A stretch of 64,000 nucleotides of DNA from Nocardiopsis sp. JB363 (GCF_900143625.1 NZ_FRFF01000097.1:57235-121234), one strand, 5' to 3'. Shown: positions 8,351 to 17,106, counted from the stretch's first letter. Program-made: numbers and translations. The notes: generated from the letters alone by a model not told the origin.

Positions 8351-8412
8351 TGGGACTGCTGCCTTCCTGACTCGTCGGGTGGGACAAGCGCGCCCAGGCC
8401 GGGCACGGGTCT

Positions 8413-8697
8413 CTACTTCGCTCCCGGCCTGGGCGGTCGACACTGACGCCGGTGGTCCTGTTGGGGGATGGGACCGGCGGCGTCAGTGCGTTCCGTGGTC
8501 GCCCCTTCGGGCGACGGGTAGTGGTGGTCCAGGGCGTGTAGGACCGCGTCCTCCATGGAGCTGTGGAAGCCGATCTCATCAGCGATGCCGTGCGCGCCGA
8601 TCATCTAGAACCCGGTACCGCGCAACTGCTGGTCCTGGGAGTAGCGGCCGTCCAGGATCGCCGCGATGACGATGAGCGTGTCGGGGCTCGGTTCCGT
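8413..8697 (-). pseudogene. Remnant gene with lost start and in-frame TAG
   Basis: The frame reads PDTLIVIAAILDGRYSQDQQ..., meets a TAG at 8605-8607 and continues as MIGAHGIADEIGFHSSMEDA... for 63 codons to another TAG. Its first 60 bases match the start of the HNH gene at 5832, including the ribosome site, but the GTG is ACG here. Coding quality after the TAG is good. A start at the ATG right after the TAG would give a short 63-residue protein. Confidence 0.45.
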
Positions 8698-8739
8698 GGG
8701 CGACTCCTGGGATCGAGGTGAGCGATCGCTGAGGCACCG

Positions 8740-10182
8740 TCAGTCCTGCACGCGCTCGACGTCGCGGGGCGAGGGCTGCTCGACTGACGCGACCGGGGGC
8801 GGCTGCCACAGCCCGAGCCGGTCGAGGATTCGTCGAAGGAGGGTGGTCCTGGTGGCTCCTGAGTGAGCGGGGACGGATGAGGGTCGGGCCAGGGCCTGTT
8901 CCTCGCGCTCGGCGCGCACGGCGGCCCAGTAGGCGTGGATCTCTCGGTGGTCGAGGGCTCGTTCGGAGGCGGCCATCTCCCGGTCGATCGCCTGGTCGAG
9001 GTGAGCATGGGCGCTCTCGTCGCCGTGTTCCCGGACGAGCTCGGTGAGCTCGTGGACCGTGACGCGCAGCTCCTCGCGGGCCTGGGGCACCGCCATGATC
9101 CGCTCGCGCGTATCAAGGGCACCGGCGGCCATCGAGGTCTCGAGCGTTCCATGGTCGAGGATGCTCACGTCGATCACCGGCTGGGCCGGGCGGTTCTGCA
9201 CCCGGCCCTTACGGACGAGCACGTAAGTGTCATTGACGCCGCGGCACTCGACGTGCTCGTTCCACAGGCGCGTCGTGAGGTCGAGCGCGTAGCAGGCGAA
9301 CAGGAAGTGAACGCCGTACTCGCGCAGGTCCCACTCCCAGGTGTCGGAGCCGACCTCGTCCTCGTGCTCAGCGAGCCACGTGTGGGCTTCCGGGTCGCTG
9401 TCGGCGTGCGACCTGGCGTCGTCGAGGATCTCTTCTCGGCGCTCGGCCGGTGTCAGACGCGGGACCTCGAGGTCGGCGAGCTCCCTGTAGTCGTGCTCTT
9501 CGATCAGGGCGTTGAAGGCCTCGTCGTCGATCCCGTCGACGCTCCAGAGGGCGGACAGGGCGGACAGGGTGGAGCGGGCCGCCTCGTGGTGCCCCTGTCG
9601 CAGCGTCGAGCCTTGAACCTTGGTCGTACGACGCCCGTCGAGGGCGGCCCAGCTCTCCTCGGCGGCCCAGTGTGCTTCGAAGAGCTGCGCTCGCGCATCC
9701 TTGTCGAGGCCGCGCAGCTCGTGAATGTGCGTCAGCAGCGCGATCTGGCGGTCGCGGAACTCTCCGGCCTCGGTGCCGATCTCGTCGTGCTCCTCAAGGT
9801 GCTCACGCACCTGCTGGAGGAACGAGTCGGGGTCGTACGTCTTGACGTCGACGAGATCGCGGCCCTGGATCTTTTCCGCCCAGTAGCCCACGTCGATCGA
9901 TGGCGCGCCGTCGGTGTAGTGGCTCTCGCTCTTGCCTGCGTGTGAAAAGAACGCCAGCATGTCGGGCTCGCGGGCGAAGACGTGGCCGCTGGCGATGTCG
10001 CCGGAGGTGGCCAGGTGTCCCGGCCAGGTCGTGACGTCCCAGGACCACATCCGGGTACCGGGGCCTTGGACGCGTAGGTGTCGATACAGCCCGTCGTCAT
10101 GGAGGACGTGGAGCTCGTGGTGCTCGGTGTTCCTGCGGAAGTCGGCATAGGCCCGGGCGTAGGGGTCGACGGGGCGTGGCAT
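8740..10182 (-). CDS. Large hypothetical protein of phage/plasmid type
   Basis: It encodes 480 residues from an ATG at 10182. The N-terminal 100 residues (NTEHHELHVLHDDGLYRHLR, then WPGHLATSGD) resemble a hypothetical protein often seen in actinophages and actinobacterial plasmids. The middle contains YGVHFLFACYALDL and the C-terminal 150 residues are helical and charged. No catalytic motif is apparent. It is long and well conserved in codon use, so it is likely functional, but its role is unknown. Confidence 0.75.
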   Translation of the reverse strand: MPRPVDPYARAYADFRRNTEHHELHVLHDDGLYRHLRVQGPGTRMWSWDVTTWPGHLATSGDIASGHVFAREPDMLAFFSHAGKSESHYTDGAPSIDVGYWAEKIQGRDLVDVKTYDPDSFLQQVREHLEEHDEIGTEAGEFRDRQIALLTHIHELRGLDKDARAQLFEAHWAAEESWAALDGRRTTKVQGSTLRQGHHEAARSTLSALSALWSVDGIDDEAFNALIEEHDYRELADLEVPRLTPAERREEILDDARSHADSDPEAHTWLAEHEDEVGSDTWEWDLREYGVHFLFACYALDLTTRLWNEHVECRGVNDTYVLVRKGRVQNRPAQPVIDVSILDHGTLETSMAAGALDTRERIMAVPQAREELRVTVHELTELVREHGDESAHAHLDQAIDREMAASERALDHREIHAYWAAVRAEREEQALARPSSVPAHSGATRTTLLRRILDRLGLWQPPPVASVEQPSPRDVERVQD

Positions 10183-10197
10183 GAAGCATCCGCTCTT

Positions 10198-10599
10198 TCA
10201 GTGGAGGGTCGGGCAGCCCGAGTTGTGGGGCTGCTTCCAGTCCGCGCCGCAGTGCGGGCAGTGGTCGTAGCCGACGCCGTAGGGCGTGGCGTCGACACCG
10301 GTGCCGCGGCAGTCCGGGCAGGTCTCGCCGTCGGGCGATGAGCTTCCGGCCCAGCCGCGCTCGGACCGGCCCGTGCCCTTGCAGTTGAGGCAGTTCAGGC
10401 GGTCGTCGACGATCTCGTAGGGGTCGGTGGTGAGCAGGATCAGGCCCCGGTCGGAGTCCCAGTCGACGTGGATCTGGCCGACGTCGGTATGGACGGAGAG
10501 AACCGTGCCGACAGTGCCGACCGGCAGCGAGCTCGGGTCCTCAGGGATGGTGCCGGTGAGGCGGACGCGATCGCCGGGTCGCGGAAGTTTCGGAGACAC
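10198..10599 (-). CDS. DUF4314 domain plus zinc ribbons
   Basis: It encodes 133 residues from a GTG at 10599 behind AGGAAG. Residues 4-65 match DUF4314 (PRPGDRVRLTGTIPEDP...GQIHVDWD), a small beta-barrel found in mobile elements. Residues 68-133 hold DnaJ-like CxxCxGxG repeats: CLNCKGTG, CPDCRGTG and CPHCGADW. The fusion suggests a nucleic-acid or protein-binding adaptor. It follows the AAA gene by 61 bases. Confidence 0.75.
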   Translation of the reverse strand: MSPKLPRPGDRVRLTGTIPEDPSSLPVGTVGTVLSVHTDVGQIHVDWDSDRGLILLTTDPYEIVDDRLNCLNCKGTGRSERGWAGSSSPDGETCPDCRGTGVDATPYGVGYDHCPHCGADWKQPHNSGCPTLH

Positions 10600-10660
10600 C
10601 GGTCTTCCTGTTGTGAGTGGCGTGAGCAGGCAGGGACTGGGCGAGTTGGGTGACTGCACG

Positions 10661-11764
10661 CTAGAAGTCGATCGAATGCTTCGGCGGCCGTTGGAGCAGC
10701 ACCGACGCGCCCGAGAGGTCCGGCTCCTTGTCGTCCTCTCCCGCCTCGACGCGCTCCTTGTTGGTCCGCGTGTCGATGAGCTCGAAGGCACCGGCGGGCA
10801 GTGCGTAACCGTCTGGGGTGGGGAGGGCATCGCGCATCCGCAGGCGCAGCTCGAGGTCCAAGTGCCAGCTCTCGATCGACTGCAGTGCGTCGGGGGCGAA
10901 GAGGTCGAGCTCGCCGTCGATCTCGTCGGTGTCGCCGTCGGGCCAGGAGATGACCGCGTGGACGGGATCGTGGCCCCGACGGCTGGTGCGCTTGATGTTG
11001 AGGTCACCGATGATCGCGGCGAAGTCCTCCCCCAGTCCCAGCTCGAAGGCGATGGCGCGCAGGTGGTCGAAGTTGAGGTCGATCTTGCGCGAGAACTCGA
11101 CGACTGCGGAGACCTCCGCCTCGGTGATCCCGGGCACCTGGTCGCGCAGGTATTCGGCGACGGTCTCGGGCCCCGGGTAGGCGAAGCGCATGTGGTAGTG
11201 GAACCGGCCCGGGCGGTTGAGCATGTAGTCGCTCGTGCGGTCGAGCGAGTTGACAGAGAGGACGTAGAGGCGCTTCGTCGTCGAGAGGCCGTCGAAGAGC
11301 GAGAGGAACTGGTTCTGCGGGGCCTCGTCGTCATCGCCCGGCGCGAAGACCTTCTCGAACTCGTCGAAGACGACGAGGCACTCGCCGAGCTCGTCGAGGA
11401 AGGAGGCAAGGCCGGGCGTCGAGTGTTGGACGAGGACCGTCGGCAGCTCGTGCTCCTCGCGCATCTTTTCGGCGAGCATGCGGATCATCAGCGACTTCCC
11501 CATGCCCTTGTCGCCGGAGAGAATGACGCCGAGCGAGCGGTCCATCGCGGCGTAGCCGGTGGCGATCCGGCCCACGCGCGTGGCATGGCCGCCGTAGACG
11601 GCCTCCTCTCCCGGGGACAGGGGATTGGTCTCGTGGAGGCTGTAGCCGGTCATCTTCGAGAATCGGATCGTGTACGTCGCGACGGGGAGCCGGTCGAAGG
11701 TCTGGACCGAGTCGTCGTACAGGCGCAACGCACCGCCGGAGGAGACGATCGTGGTGGCGGGCAT
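10661..11764 (-). CDS. Classical AAA-family ATPase
   Basis: It encodes 367 residues from an ATG at 11764. Walker A is GDKGMGKS (residues 84-91), Walker B is VVFDEFEK (D134, E135), sensor 1 is N172 in LSVNSLD, and LNRPGRFHY (182-190) matches the arginine-finger region of classical AAA proteins. The N-terminal 75 residues and C-terminal 120 residues are unlike known substrate domains. AAA rings remodel proteins or DNA complexes; the target here is unknown. It ends at a TAG. Confidence 0.85.
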   Translation of the reverse strand: MPATTIVSSGGALRLYDDSVQTFDRLPVATYTIRFSKMTGYSLHETNPLSPGEEAVYGGHATRVGRIATGYAAMDRSLGVILSGDKGMGKSLMIRMLAEKMREEHELPTVLVQHSTPGLASFLDELGECLVVFDEFEKVFAPGDDDEAPQNQFLSLFDGLSTTKRLYVLSVNSLDRTSDYMLNRPGRFHYHMRFAYPGPETVAEYLRDQVPGITEAEVSAVVEFSRKIDLNFDHLRAIAFELGLGEDFAAIIGDLNIKRTSRRGHDPVHAVISWPDGDTDEIDGELDLFAPDALQSIESWHLDLELRLRMRDALPTPDGYALPAGAFELIDTRTNKERVEAGEDDKEPDLSGASVLLQRPPKHSIDF

Positions 11765-12067
11765 GCGTACTCGCTTTCGCAGGAGGGTGTAGGTGGTCGG
11801 AGGGACGCACCGGCATGAGGCGGCTGACAGGCCGGTACATGCCGTCGGGTTCGCCGAGGTCGAAGTCAGTGTTCGTCGTGACCGCCGGCAAGAGCAGGGG
11901 CGGGCCATTCGTGGGCGGCGGTACCGACGTTGGGCGGCCACGGGTCCCCGATCTCGAACGGGCCGATCCGGCGCTGCAAGGAGCAAGGGCGTTGCTGGCG
12001 GTGTCGGCCTTCTTGGTGGTGTGGGGTGGCCGCCCCGCAGGACGGGCGGGGCGGCCGGGGTGGATGG
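11765..12067. other. Leader of the AAA gene
   Basis: Apart from the hairpin at 12028-12056, no frame here has convincing coding character. It probably holds the promoter of the AAA gene, but I see no clear -10/-35 pair. Confidence 0.35.
12028..12056 (-). terminator. 11-bp GC-rich stem-loop
   Basis: Arms 12028-12038 and 12046-12056 pair perfectly around a 7-base loop. It lies 12 bases after the minus-strand stop at 12068, as expected for the end of the four-gene operon upstream. Confidence 0.7.
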
Positions 12068-12781
12068 TCAAGTGACCCGCTTGGGTCCGCACCCGCCTTC
12101 GTGGGCGACGCGGCGGGCGCAGGTGTAGGTGGTGCCGTCGAAGCGGTCGATGGTGGCTCCGCAGTACCGGTGCTCCTCCTCGGCGAACCCGCCTCCGGCC
12201 ACTTGAGCGCGGGGCGCTCCGGCGGACTGGGTGCGCTCACTCTCGGCGATCTCCAGGGCGTCGAGGCGGGAACTGAACGCCCTCTCGACGTGCCGCATGT
12301 CGCGTTCGAGCTGGGACATCCGGCAGGCCAGGCAACCGAGATCGGTGCACACGGTCGGGTCGTGGCAGTCGGCACCCTCGTAGTCGGTGACCGGTCGCGC
12401 GGTGCCGTTGAGCTGGGCGAGGGTGCGCAGGCACTCAAGGCACGTCACCTCGTCGATGAGCGCGGCGACGGTGACGTCGTGGTGGCCGCGTCCGCAGGGG
12501 GTGATGCCCTCGGGAGTGGCGACGTGGACCTCGGTGGGCTGCTCACTAGCGGGCTGTGAGTAACCCGAGTGAGCAACCTCGGCGGTGTCGCCGCCGTTGG
12601 GGAGCAGCGGCAGGGCGCGGATCGTCTGAGGGAGCGGGCTGAATATGCTGCCCAGCGGGTTGGCCTGGACCACGGCGTCGGCGGCCCGCTCGCGCATGGA
12701 CCAGGCGGCGTTCTTCTCAGGTGTCCAGTGCGCGGACGGCTCGCCGTGCTCAGCGCGGTCGGTGTACCGGTATTCAGCCAC
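12068..12781 (-). CDS. Cys/His-rich hypothetical protein
   Basis: It encodes 237 residues from a GTG at 12781. Two Cys-rich parts are visible: CGRGHHDVTV...CLECL...CHDPTVCTDLGCLAC (about residues 100-160) and a C-terminal HRYCGATID...CARRVAHEGGCG (about 205-235). The second resembles small zinc-binding tails in actinophage proteins. The start region GAGGAGACCGACCGTGGC is identical to that of the gene starting at 339. Confidence 0.7.
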   Translation of the reverse strand: MAEYRYTDRAEHGEPSAHWTPEKNAAWSMRERAADAVVQANPLGSIFSPLPQTIRALPLLPNGGDTAEVAHSGYSQPASEQPTEVHVATPEGITPCGRGHHDVTVAALIDEVTCLECLRTLAQLNGTARPVTDYEGADCHDPTVCTDLGCLACRMSQLERDMRHVERAFSSRLDALEIAESERTQSAGAPRAQVAGGGFAEEEHRYCGATIDRFDGTTYTCARRVAHEGGCGPKRVT

Positions 12782-12992
12782 GGTCGGTCTCCTCGGCGGT
12801 GCGGTGGTGGGCGCCACGGGCGGCGGCGATGATGTCGTCGGCCCCGACCGTCAGCCGGGCCACGAGTTCACGTTCGGCGGCCAGGTCGACACGGACACCC
12901 CGAGCGCGGTAGCCGATAAGGCCGGAACCGAGGACGGCAATACCGAGGGAGCAGGGCATGGCGGCGAAGGCAAGGTCAGCGAACGCGGTCAC
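12774..12992 (-). CDS. Single-pass small membrane protein
   Basis: It encodes 72 residues from a GTG at 12992 behind GGGAGG. Residues about 5-27 (AFAAMPCSLGIAVLGSGLIG) form one hydrophobic helix; the rest is charged. It starts in a GTGA overlap and ends with an 8-base overlap, with the same EETDRG end as the protein at 332-619. Confidence 0.7.
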   Translation of the reverse strand: MTAFADLAFAAMPCSLGIAVLGSGLIGYRARGVRVDLAAERELVARLTVGADDIIAAARGAHHRTAEETDRG

Positions 12993-13123
12993 AGGTCCCT
13001 CCCCTGCGTGTCGGGATGGGCGGCGGCGTCCCGTTCGGCGCCGAGCACGACCCACAGGGCGAACAGGGCGACCGCGCCGAGGATGAGCAGCGCCACGACG
13101 ACGCTGAAGATGGCGGGGATCAC
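12989..13123 (-). CDS. 44-residue membrane peptide
   Basis: The frame starts at a GTG at 13123 in a GTGA overlap, with GAAGGGAA upstream. Residues 2-26 (VIPAIFSVVVALLILGAVAL) are one transmembrane helix followed by a short charged tail. It may pair with the adjacent 72-residue membrane protein. The function is unknown. Confidence 0.65.
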   Translation of the reverse strand: MIPAIFSVVVALLILGAVALFALWVVLGAERDAAAHPDTQGRDL

Positions 13124-13554
13124 GCGGCGTTCCCTTCGAGGAGAACCCTCAGGCCCACGCCGGTCAGGGTGGCGCCGTCGACGTCGTCGTCGAGCTCCTG
13201 GGCGGCGCACTTGAGACGCTCCGCGAGAGCATGTTCGGGACTAGCGAAGGCGATGACCGTGACGGAGATGCCCTCGTAGGAGTCCCTGGTCACGAGGTAC
13301 TCGTCACGGCCGGTCAAGCAGGTGGAGACCACAGGCCCGGTGCCGATGACGCGCTGCCACGTGACCATGGCCGGGCGGCGGTCCTCTTGGGCACCGAACA
13401 GCTCACCGGCCAGGGTGCGGCCGTCGGGGGCGAGCTCCCAGAGTGCGGCGGGCGCGTCCTCCTGGATGAGGGCCAGGAGCACGGTCGCGGTGGTCACCTG
13501 GTCGAACGTGCGCTGTGGGGTGCGGAGGGATCGGGGGTCTGTAGGATCGAACAT
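13120..13554 (-). CDS. Hypothetical alpha/beta protein
   Basis: It encodes 144 residues from the ATG at 13554; a GTG at 13578 with GGAG is an alternative start. The sequence alternates strands and helices, with no metal or nucleotide motif. It is first in a chain of four overlapping genes ending at 12068. Confidence 0.7.
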   Translation of the reverse strand: MFDPTDPRSLRTPQRTFDQVTTATVLLALIQEDAPAALWELAPDGRTLAGELFGAQEDRRPAMVTWQRVIGTGPVVSTCLTGRDEYLVTRDSYEGISVTVIAFASPEHALAERLKCAAQELDDDVDGATLTGVGLRVLLEGNAA

Positions 13555-13591
13555 GCGAGAACTTCGGTTTCTCGTCACGTCTCCGACCGGG

Positions 13592-13827
13592 TCACGACCG
13601 GTGCGGGGACTCTTCTATGTGTGGCGCGGCGCGGCGTGCGGCCTGCTCGGCGCGGTAGGCGTCCCACCGCTTCTTCGCCAGGCCGCGCATGTGGGTGCGG
13701 TAGGCGGGTAGGCGCGGTAGGCGCGGTAGGCGTGCTCGGCGGCCGCCTGGTCAGGCGGGGATATGACGCCGTCGGGGTCGTCCTGGGTCTCCCAGCGGGC
13801 GTGGACATGTAGACGTTCACGCTCCAC
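13592..13827 (-). pseudogene. Small gene shifted inside a 9-bp repeat
   Basis: The frame reads ERERLHVHARWETQDDPDG... into an Ala-Tyr-Arg repeat. It is coding-like afterwards only in another frame (AYRTHMRGLAKKRWDAYRAE) to a TGA at 13592. The shift coincides with an 8-base copy in an otherwise 9-base repeat at 13697-13731. It may be one intact gene with a sequencing slip, a decayed gene or a length-variable locus. No start with a good ribosome site is seen. Confidence 0.45.
13697..13731. repeat. Short tandem repeat, 9-bp unit GCGGTAGGC
   Basis: Units lie at 13697-13705, 13706-13713, 13714-13722 and 13723-13731. The second unit has lost one base (GGGTAGGC). On the coding strand the unit encodes Ala-Tyr-Arg. 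Confidence 0.9.
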
Positions 13828-13868
13828 TACGGCAGAGCTTGACCACGGAATTGAAGGCGTTGTCGGAG

Positions 13869-13888
13869 CGATTCGCACGTGCGAATCG
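13869..13888. promoter_or_regulatory. Perfect 20-bp palindrome, possible operator
   Basis: CGATTCGCACGTGCGAATCG is its own reverse complement. It lies in the non-coding stretch 13828-14090, upstream of the operon that starts near 13.8-13.55 kb. A dimeric repressor site is the natural reading. The rest of the stretch holds nothing I recognise. Confidence 0.6.
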
Positions 13889-14090
13889 GTTCAGGAGCAT
13901 GTGGTCTTGAAGGCCAAGACTCCCCCGTCCAAGCAGGTCGACCACAACGTCGAGCGCGGCAAACAACCTGTCGGCCGACAGCGGGTAGTGGTCGTGGAAA
14001 GACGATCCCGCCCCGGTCTACGACGAGGAGGTCATGGGCGGTCTGGGGTCCGTCCCGTGGGGGTAAGCGACCAGAAGAAGAGGTGGGCTG

Positions 14091-14130
14091 CCCGTCGCCG
14101 CCAGAGGGGATCTCCTTCGGCGGCGACGGG
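14091..14130 (-). terminator. 12-bp stem-loop after the UvrD-like gene
   Basis: Arms 14091-14102 and 14119-14130 are perfectly complementary around a 16-base loop. It begins 20 bases past the stop at 14150. Confidence 0.7.
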
Positions 14131-14149
14131 GCCTGCCAGTGCCGCGGGG

Positions 14150-16912
14150 TCAGACGGCCTGCGGCACGGGCGCCTCGGCGGTCTCCTCGTCGTCGACGAG
14201 GTCAGGGTCGATGCCCAGTGCCAGGGCGCGAGCGCGCTTCTCGCGCTCGGTGGCCTCGGCTTCCCGCTCCACGAGCAGGTTGCCGATCGCCTCGTGAGTC
14301 GACACGATCACGGGCTTGTCCGTAGTGCCGTAGGACAGGACGTACTGGGTCTTCTTCGCCCGGGTGAAGGCGACGTAGTAGAGCCGGCGCACGTCCTGGG
14401 CCATCGCCTTGTCGTCCTTGTGCAAAATCACGGCGTTGTCGAATTCGAGCCCCTTGACGCCGTGGATCGTCGAGACGACCAGGTCCGCCTTCTCGCCGAG
14501 GTTCTTCTCCTTGCGCGCCCGGTTGCGGGCCTCCGTCAGCGACTTCTTGACCGCGTTCTGGGCGATCTCGAAGGCCAGGAGGTTGTCGCGCAGGCGGGTG
14601 AAGAACTCGGTGGACGGCATGGAGCCCTGGTGGACCAGGTTGACCCAAGCGTTAGTGGTGTTGGCGTTCTCCAGCCACCATTTGGAGACGAACTCGAGCA
14701 CGGCACGTTCGACCTTCGGGTTGCCGGTGTTCTTCGTCAACTTCTCCATGTTGTCCCGAATGCCCTGGGTGACGACGAACGTGGCGTTGTTCGGCGGCAC
14801 CTGCAGGACATCGTTCCAGAAGAACTTGATGTACTTGGAGAAGATGTCGGTGGCGAAGACGCGCTCGGACACCAGTGAGGCGACGTGCCTGTCCGGGTAC
14901 TTCGACTCGAGCATCCTCTGCATGAGCGCGACCTCCCGACGGGAGAACGCCAGGAAGACGACCTGCTCGCCGCGGGCCAGGCAAGGATCGACGTACTGCG
15001 GCAGCACCCGGTTGGCCAGGAGCGGGCTGAGCTCGTTGGAGAGGAACCCGCGCATCTGGGGCAGGTGCACGTAGTCGAGCCTGACCTTCTCCTCGAACGA
15101 GGCTTTGGTCGGTTCCTCCAGTGAGTTCGCCCGTAGCTGGATCTGTGCGAGCTGGTTGGTCTCCAGCTCGCTGAGGACGACGTTGGCGAAGTCCAGGATC
15201 TCTTGGTTGCTCCGGTAGTTCGTCGTCAGCTCGTGGGTGGCGAACACGCCCGAGCCTTCGAGCGTGTTCAGCGCCCGGGGGTTGGCCGATCGGAACTCGA
15301 ACAGGGTCTGGCTCGCGTCGCCAACGATGTACAGCGACTGAAGGTGCTTGGCCACGTACTTGAGCATGTAGATGAACTCGAAGACCGAGTTGTCCTGGAC
15401 CTCGTCGATGATGAGGTGGCGGCAGACCACGTGGGCGGGCTCAGCCATCTCGTCGATGCGCTGGTAGCAGATGATGATCTCCAGCTCCAACGAGGTCTGC
15501 CCGATGGCGTCGAGCATGGCCATGACCCGGTCGTAGTGACCTTCGACGAAAGTGTTGAGCGAGGTCGCTGCCCCGATCTTGTTCTTGTCCACGTCGAGCA
15601 GGCGCGCGCGGAAGTCTGCGGCGACCTGGTCGGTGGGGAAGAAGATCTCGAGCGAGTTGATGATGGTGTCGATGCTCGAGATGTCGTGGCCGGAGTGGTT
15701 GAGCTGGTAGATGTCGTTGATCATCGCCGCGATGGTCATCGATCCCACGTCGGGATTGCGCTCTTTGATGTTGTCGGCGGCGGCGTTGGTGAACGACAGA
15801 ACCGTGATGTCGCCCGGGTTCACACCGCAGCCGACGAGGTGGGCGATGCGCTCGATGATCGTCGAAGACTTGCCGGTGCCCGCGCCGGCGCGCACCATCA
15901 CCAGCGGTTCGGTGGTCGAGACGCAGGCGACCTGCTGCGGTGACAGGTACTCCGGTAGAGCCGGGGGTGGATCGGGCGGGACCAGGCGCGCCAGCTGCGG
16001 CTTGATCGTGTCGAGTCCGGCCAGGGTGTGGTTCATCAGCAGGTTGAGGTTTTGCTTGGCCAGGACCTGGGCGACGTCGGAGGCGAAGGCCGCGGTCAGC
16101 GCCCGGTGGATGCGGCCGTAGGCCTCCAACGGCACGCTGTAGTTCTCGAGGTAGCGCAGCTGGATGGCCAGCGCGTTGAGCACATCCTTGTCCGGGTAGG
16201 CGACGTCGGCGATGTAGGCGTCGACTTCGGCGGCGATGGCCTCCGAGGACCAGGTCTCGGCCAAGCGCACGATCCGGTCGTGGATCGGGTACTCGTTCAT
16301 CCACGCCTCGAGGGCGTTGAGGTTCGTCGCGGCGATGCCCAGACGGCCCAGCGCCAGGGAGATCGCGCCAGCGGCCGTCTCCATCGGACTGGTGTCCCAG
16401 TCGAGGATCACCGCGGCGTCGATGATGGCGAGGTTGGTGTCCTCGGTCAGGCGCACGACGCGCTCGGGCTCGATCATGCCGATGCGCATGAGCACGAGCT
16501 CGGTGCGGTATTGGATGATCAGCTCGTGCTTGGTCGGCTTGGAGGACTTGTCCTCGCGCAACACCAGTGCCTGGGGGGTCATGTCGAACACGGCCTCCCA
16601 GTCATCGGAGTCGGTCTCGACAACGAAACGCTCGTCGACGGCGGGCGTCGGCAGCGTCGCGGTGGGCAGGGTTTCGAACGCACGGCGGGTGATGCCAGCC
16701 AGCGGCACGGTCACGGTCGTGATGTCGTGCTGGGTGATCGTGGTCTTGAGCTCGATCCGGGCAGGGGTCTTGACACTGGTCGTGTCGACGGGGCGCAGCT
16801 CCTGATTGAGGCGGCCGGTCTTTTTGCCCGAGCCGTTGAGCTTGGAGCTGAAGAACTTCGCGTCGACCTTCTTGGCCTTCGTCGGGTCGAGGTCGTCGAG
16901 CAGCAGAGGCAT
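14150..16912 (-). CDS. UvrD/Rep-family SF1 helicase with long N-terminal domain
   Basis: It encodes 920 residues from an ATG at 16912 behind AAGGA. SF1 motifs appear in order: a Q-motif-like LSPQQ (about 323), Walker A AGAGTGKS (342-349), Ia LSFTNAAADN, II LIIDEVQD, III YIVGDASQTLFEFR, IV TTNYRSNQEI, V IHGVKGLEFD, VI LYYVAFTRAKK. Such enzymes unwind DNA 3' to 5' in repair or replication restart. About 320 residues before the Q motif have no family match I can name. It is monocistronic, with an AT-rich promoter region upstream and a hairpin after it. Confidence 0.9.
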   Translation of the reverse strand: MPLLLDDLDPTKAKKVDAKFFSSKLNGSGKKTGRLNQELRPVDTTSVKTPARIELKTTITQHDITTVTVPLAGITRRAFETLPTATLPTPAVDERFVVETDSDDWEAVFDMTPQALVLREDKSSKPTKHELIIQYRTELVLMRIGMIEPERVVRLTEDTNLAIIDAAVILDWDTSPMETAAGAISLALGRLGIAATNLNALEAWMNEYPIHDRIVRLAETWSSEAIAAEVDAYIADVAYPDKDVLNALAIQLRYLENYSVPLEAYGRIHRALTAAFASDVAQVLAKQNLNLLMNHTLAGLDTIKPQLARLVPPDPPPALPEYLSPQQVACVSTTEPLVMVRAGAGTGKSSTIIERIAHLVGCGVNPGDITVLSFTNAAADNIKERNPDVGSMTIAAMINDIYQLNHSGHDISSIDTIINSLEIFFPTDQVAADFRARLLDVDKNKIGAATSLNTFVEGHYDRVMAMLDAIGQTSLELEIIICYQRIDEMAEPAHVVCRHLIIDEVQDNSVFEFIYMLKYVAKHLQSLYIVGDASQTLFEFRSANPRALNTLEGSGVFATHELTTNYRSNQEILDFANVVLSELETNQLAQIQLRANSLEEPTKASFEEKVRLDYVHLPQMRGFLSNELSPLLANRVLPQYVDPCLARGEQVVFLAFSRREVALMQRMLESKYPDRHVASLVSERVFATDIFSKYIKFFWNDVLQVPPNNATFVVTQGIRDNMEKLTKNTGNPKVERAVLEFVSKWWLENANTTNAWVNLVHQGSMPSTEFFTRLRDNLLAFEIAQNAVKKSLTEARNRARKEKNLGEKADLVVSTIHGVKGLEFDNAVILHKDDKAMAQDVRRLYYVAFTRAKKTQYVLSYGTTDKPVIVSTHEAIGNLLVEREAEATEREKRARALALGIDPDLVDDEETAEAPVPQAV

Positions 16913-16959
16913 GGGTGCCGTCCTTAGGTGAACGCAGCGGGCAGGCCGGAGAGGGATGA

Positions 16960-17035
16960 CCAAAGAAAAAGATGATTGAACTCATCATTTTAATGATGCC
17001 ATTAATGCACAAAGAAAGGCATCAGATAAATCAGA
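16960..17035 (-). promoter_or_regulatory. AT-rich promoter/operator of the helicase gene
   Basis: This is one of the few AT-rich islands in the window. It contains an inverted repeat CATCATT-TT-AATGATG at 16983-16998 and a further ATTAATG copy near 17003. It ends about 50 bases before the helicase start at 16912. Exact -10 and -35 boxes are not certain. Confidence 0.5.
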
Positions 17036-17071
17036 AGAGAAGGGCGAGTGGCGAGAAAGAGCACGTCAGGG

Positions 17072-17106
17072 GCAGAGCCCAGGCCGCCTGGCAGCCTGGG
17101 CTCTGC
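17072..17106 (-). terminator. 13-bp stem-loop ending the Clp/VWA operon
   Basis: Arms 17072-17084 and 17094-17106 pair perfectly with a 9-base loop, about 110 bases after the minus-strand stop at 17219. The rest of 17107-17218 has no gene. Confidence 0.65.

Noticed and set aside
10427..11818. 463-codon plus-strand frame
   Set aside because: It is the antisense shadow of the AAA ATPase gene, as are the other long plus-strand frames between 9 and 47 kb.
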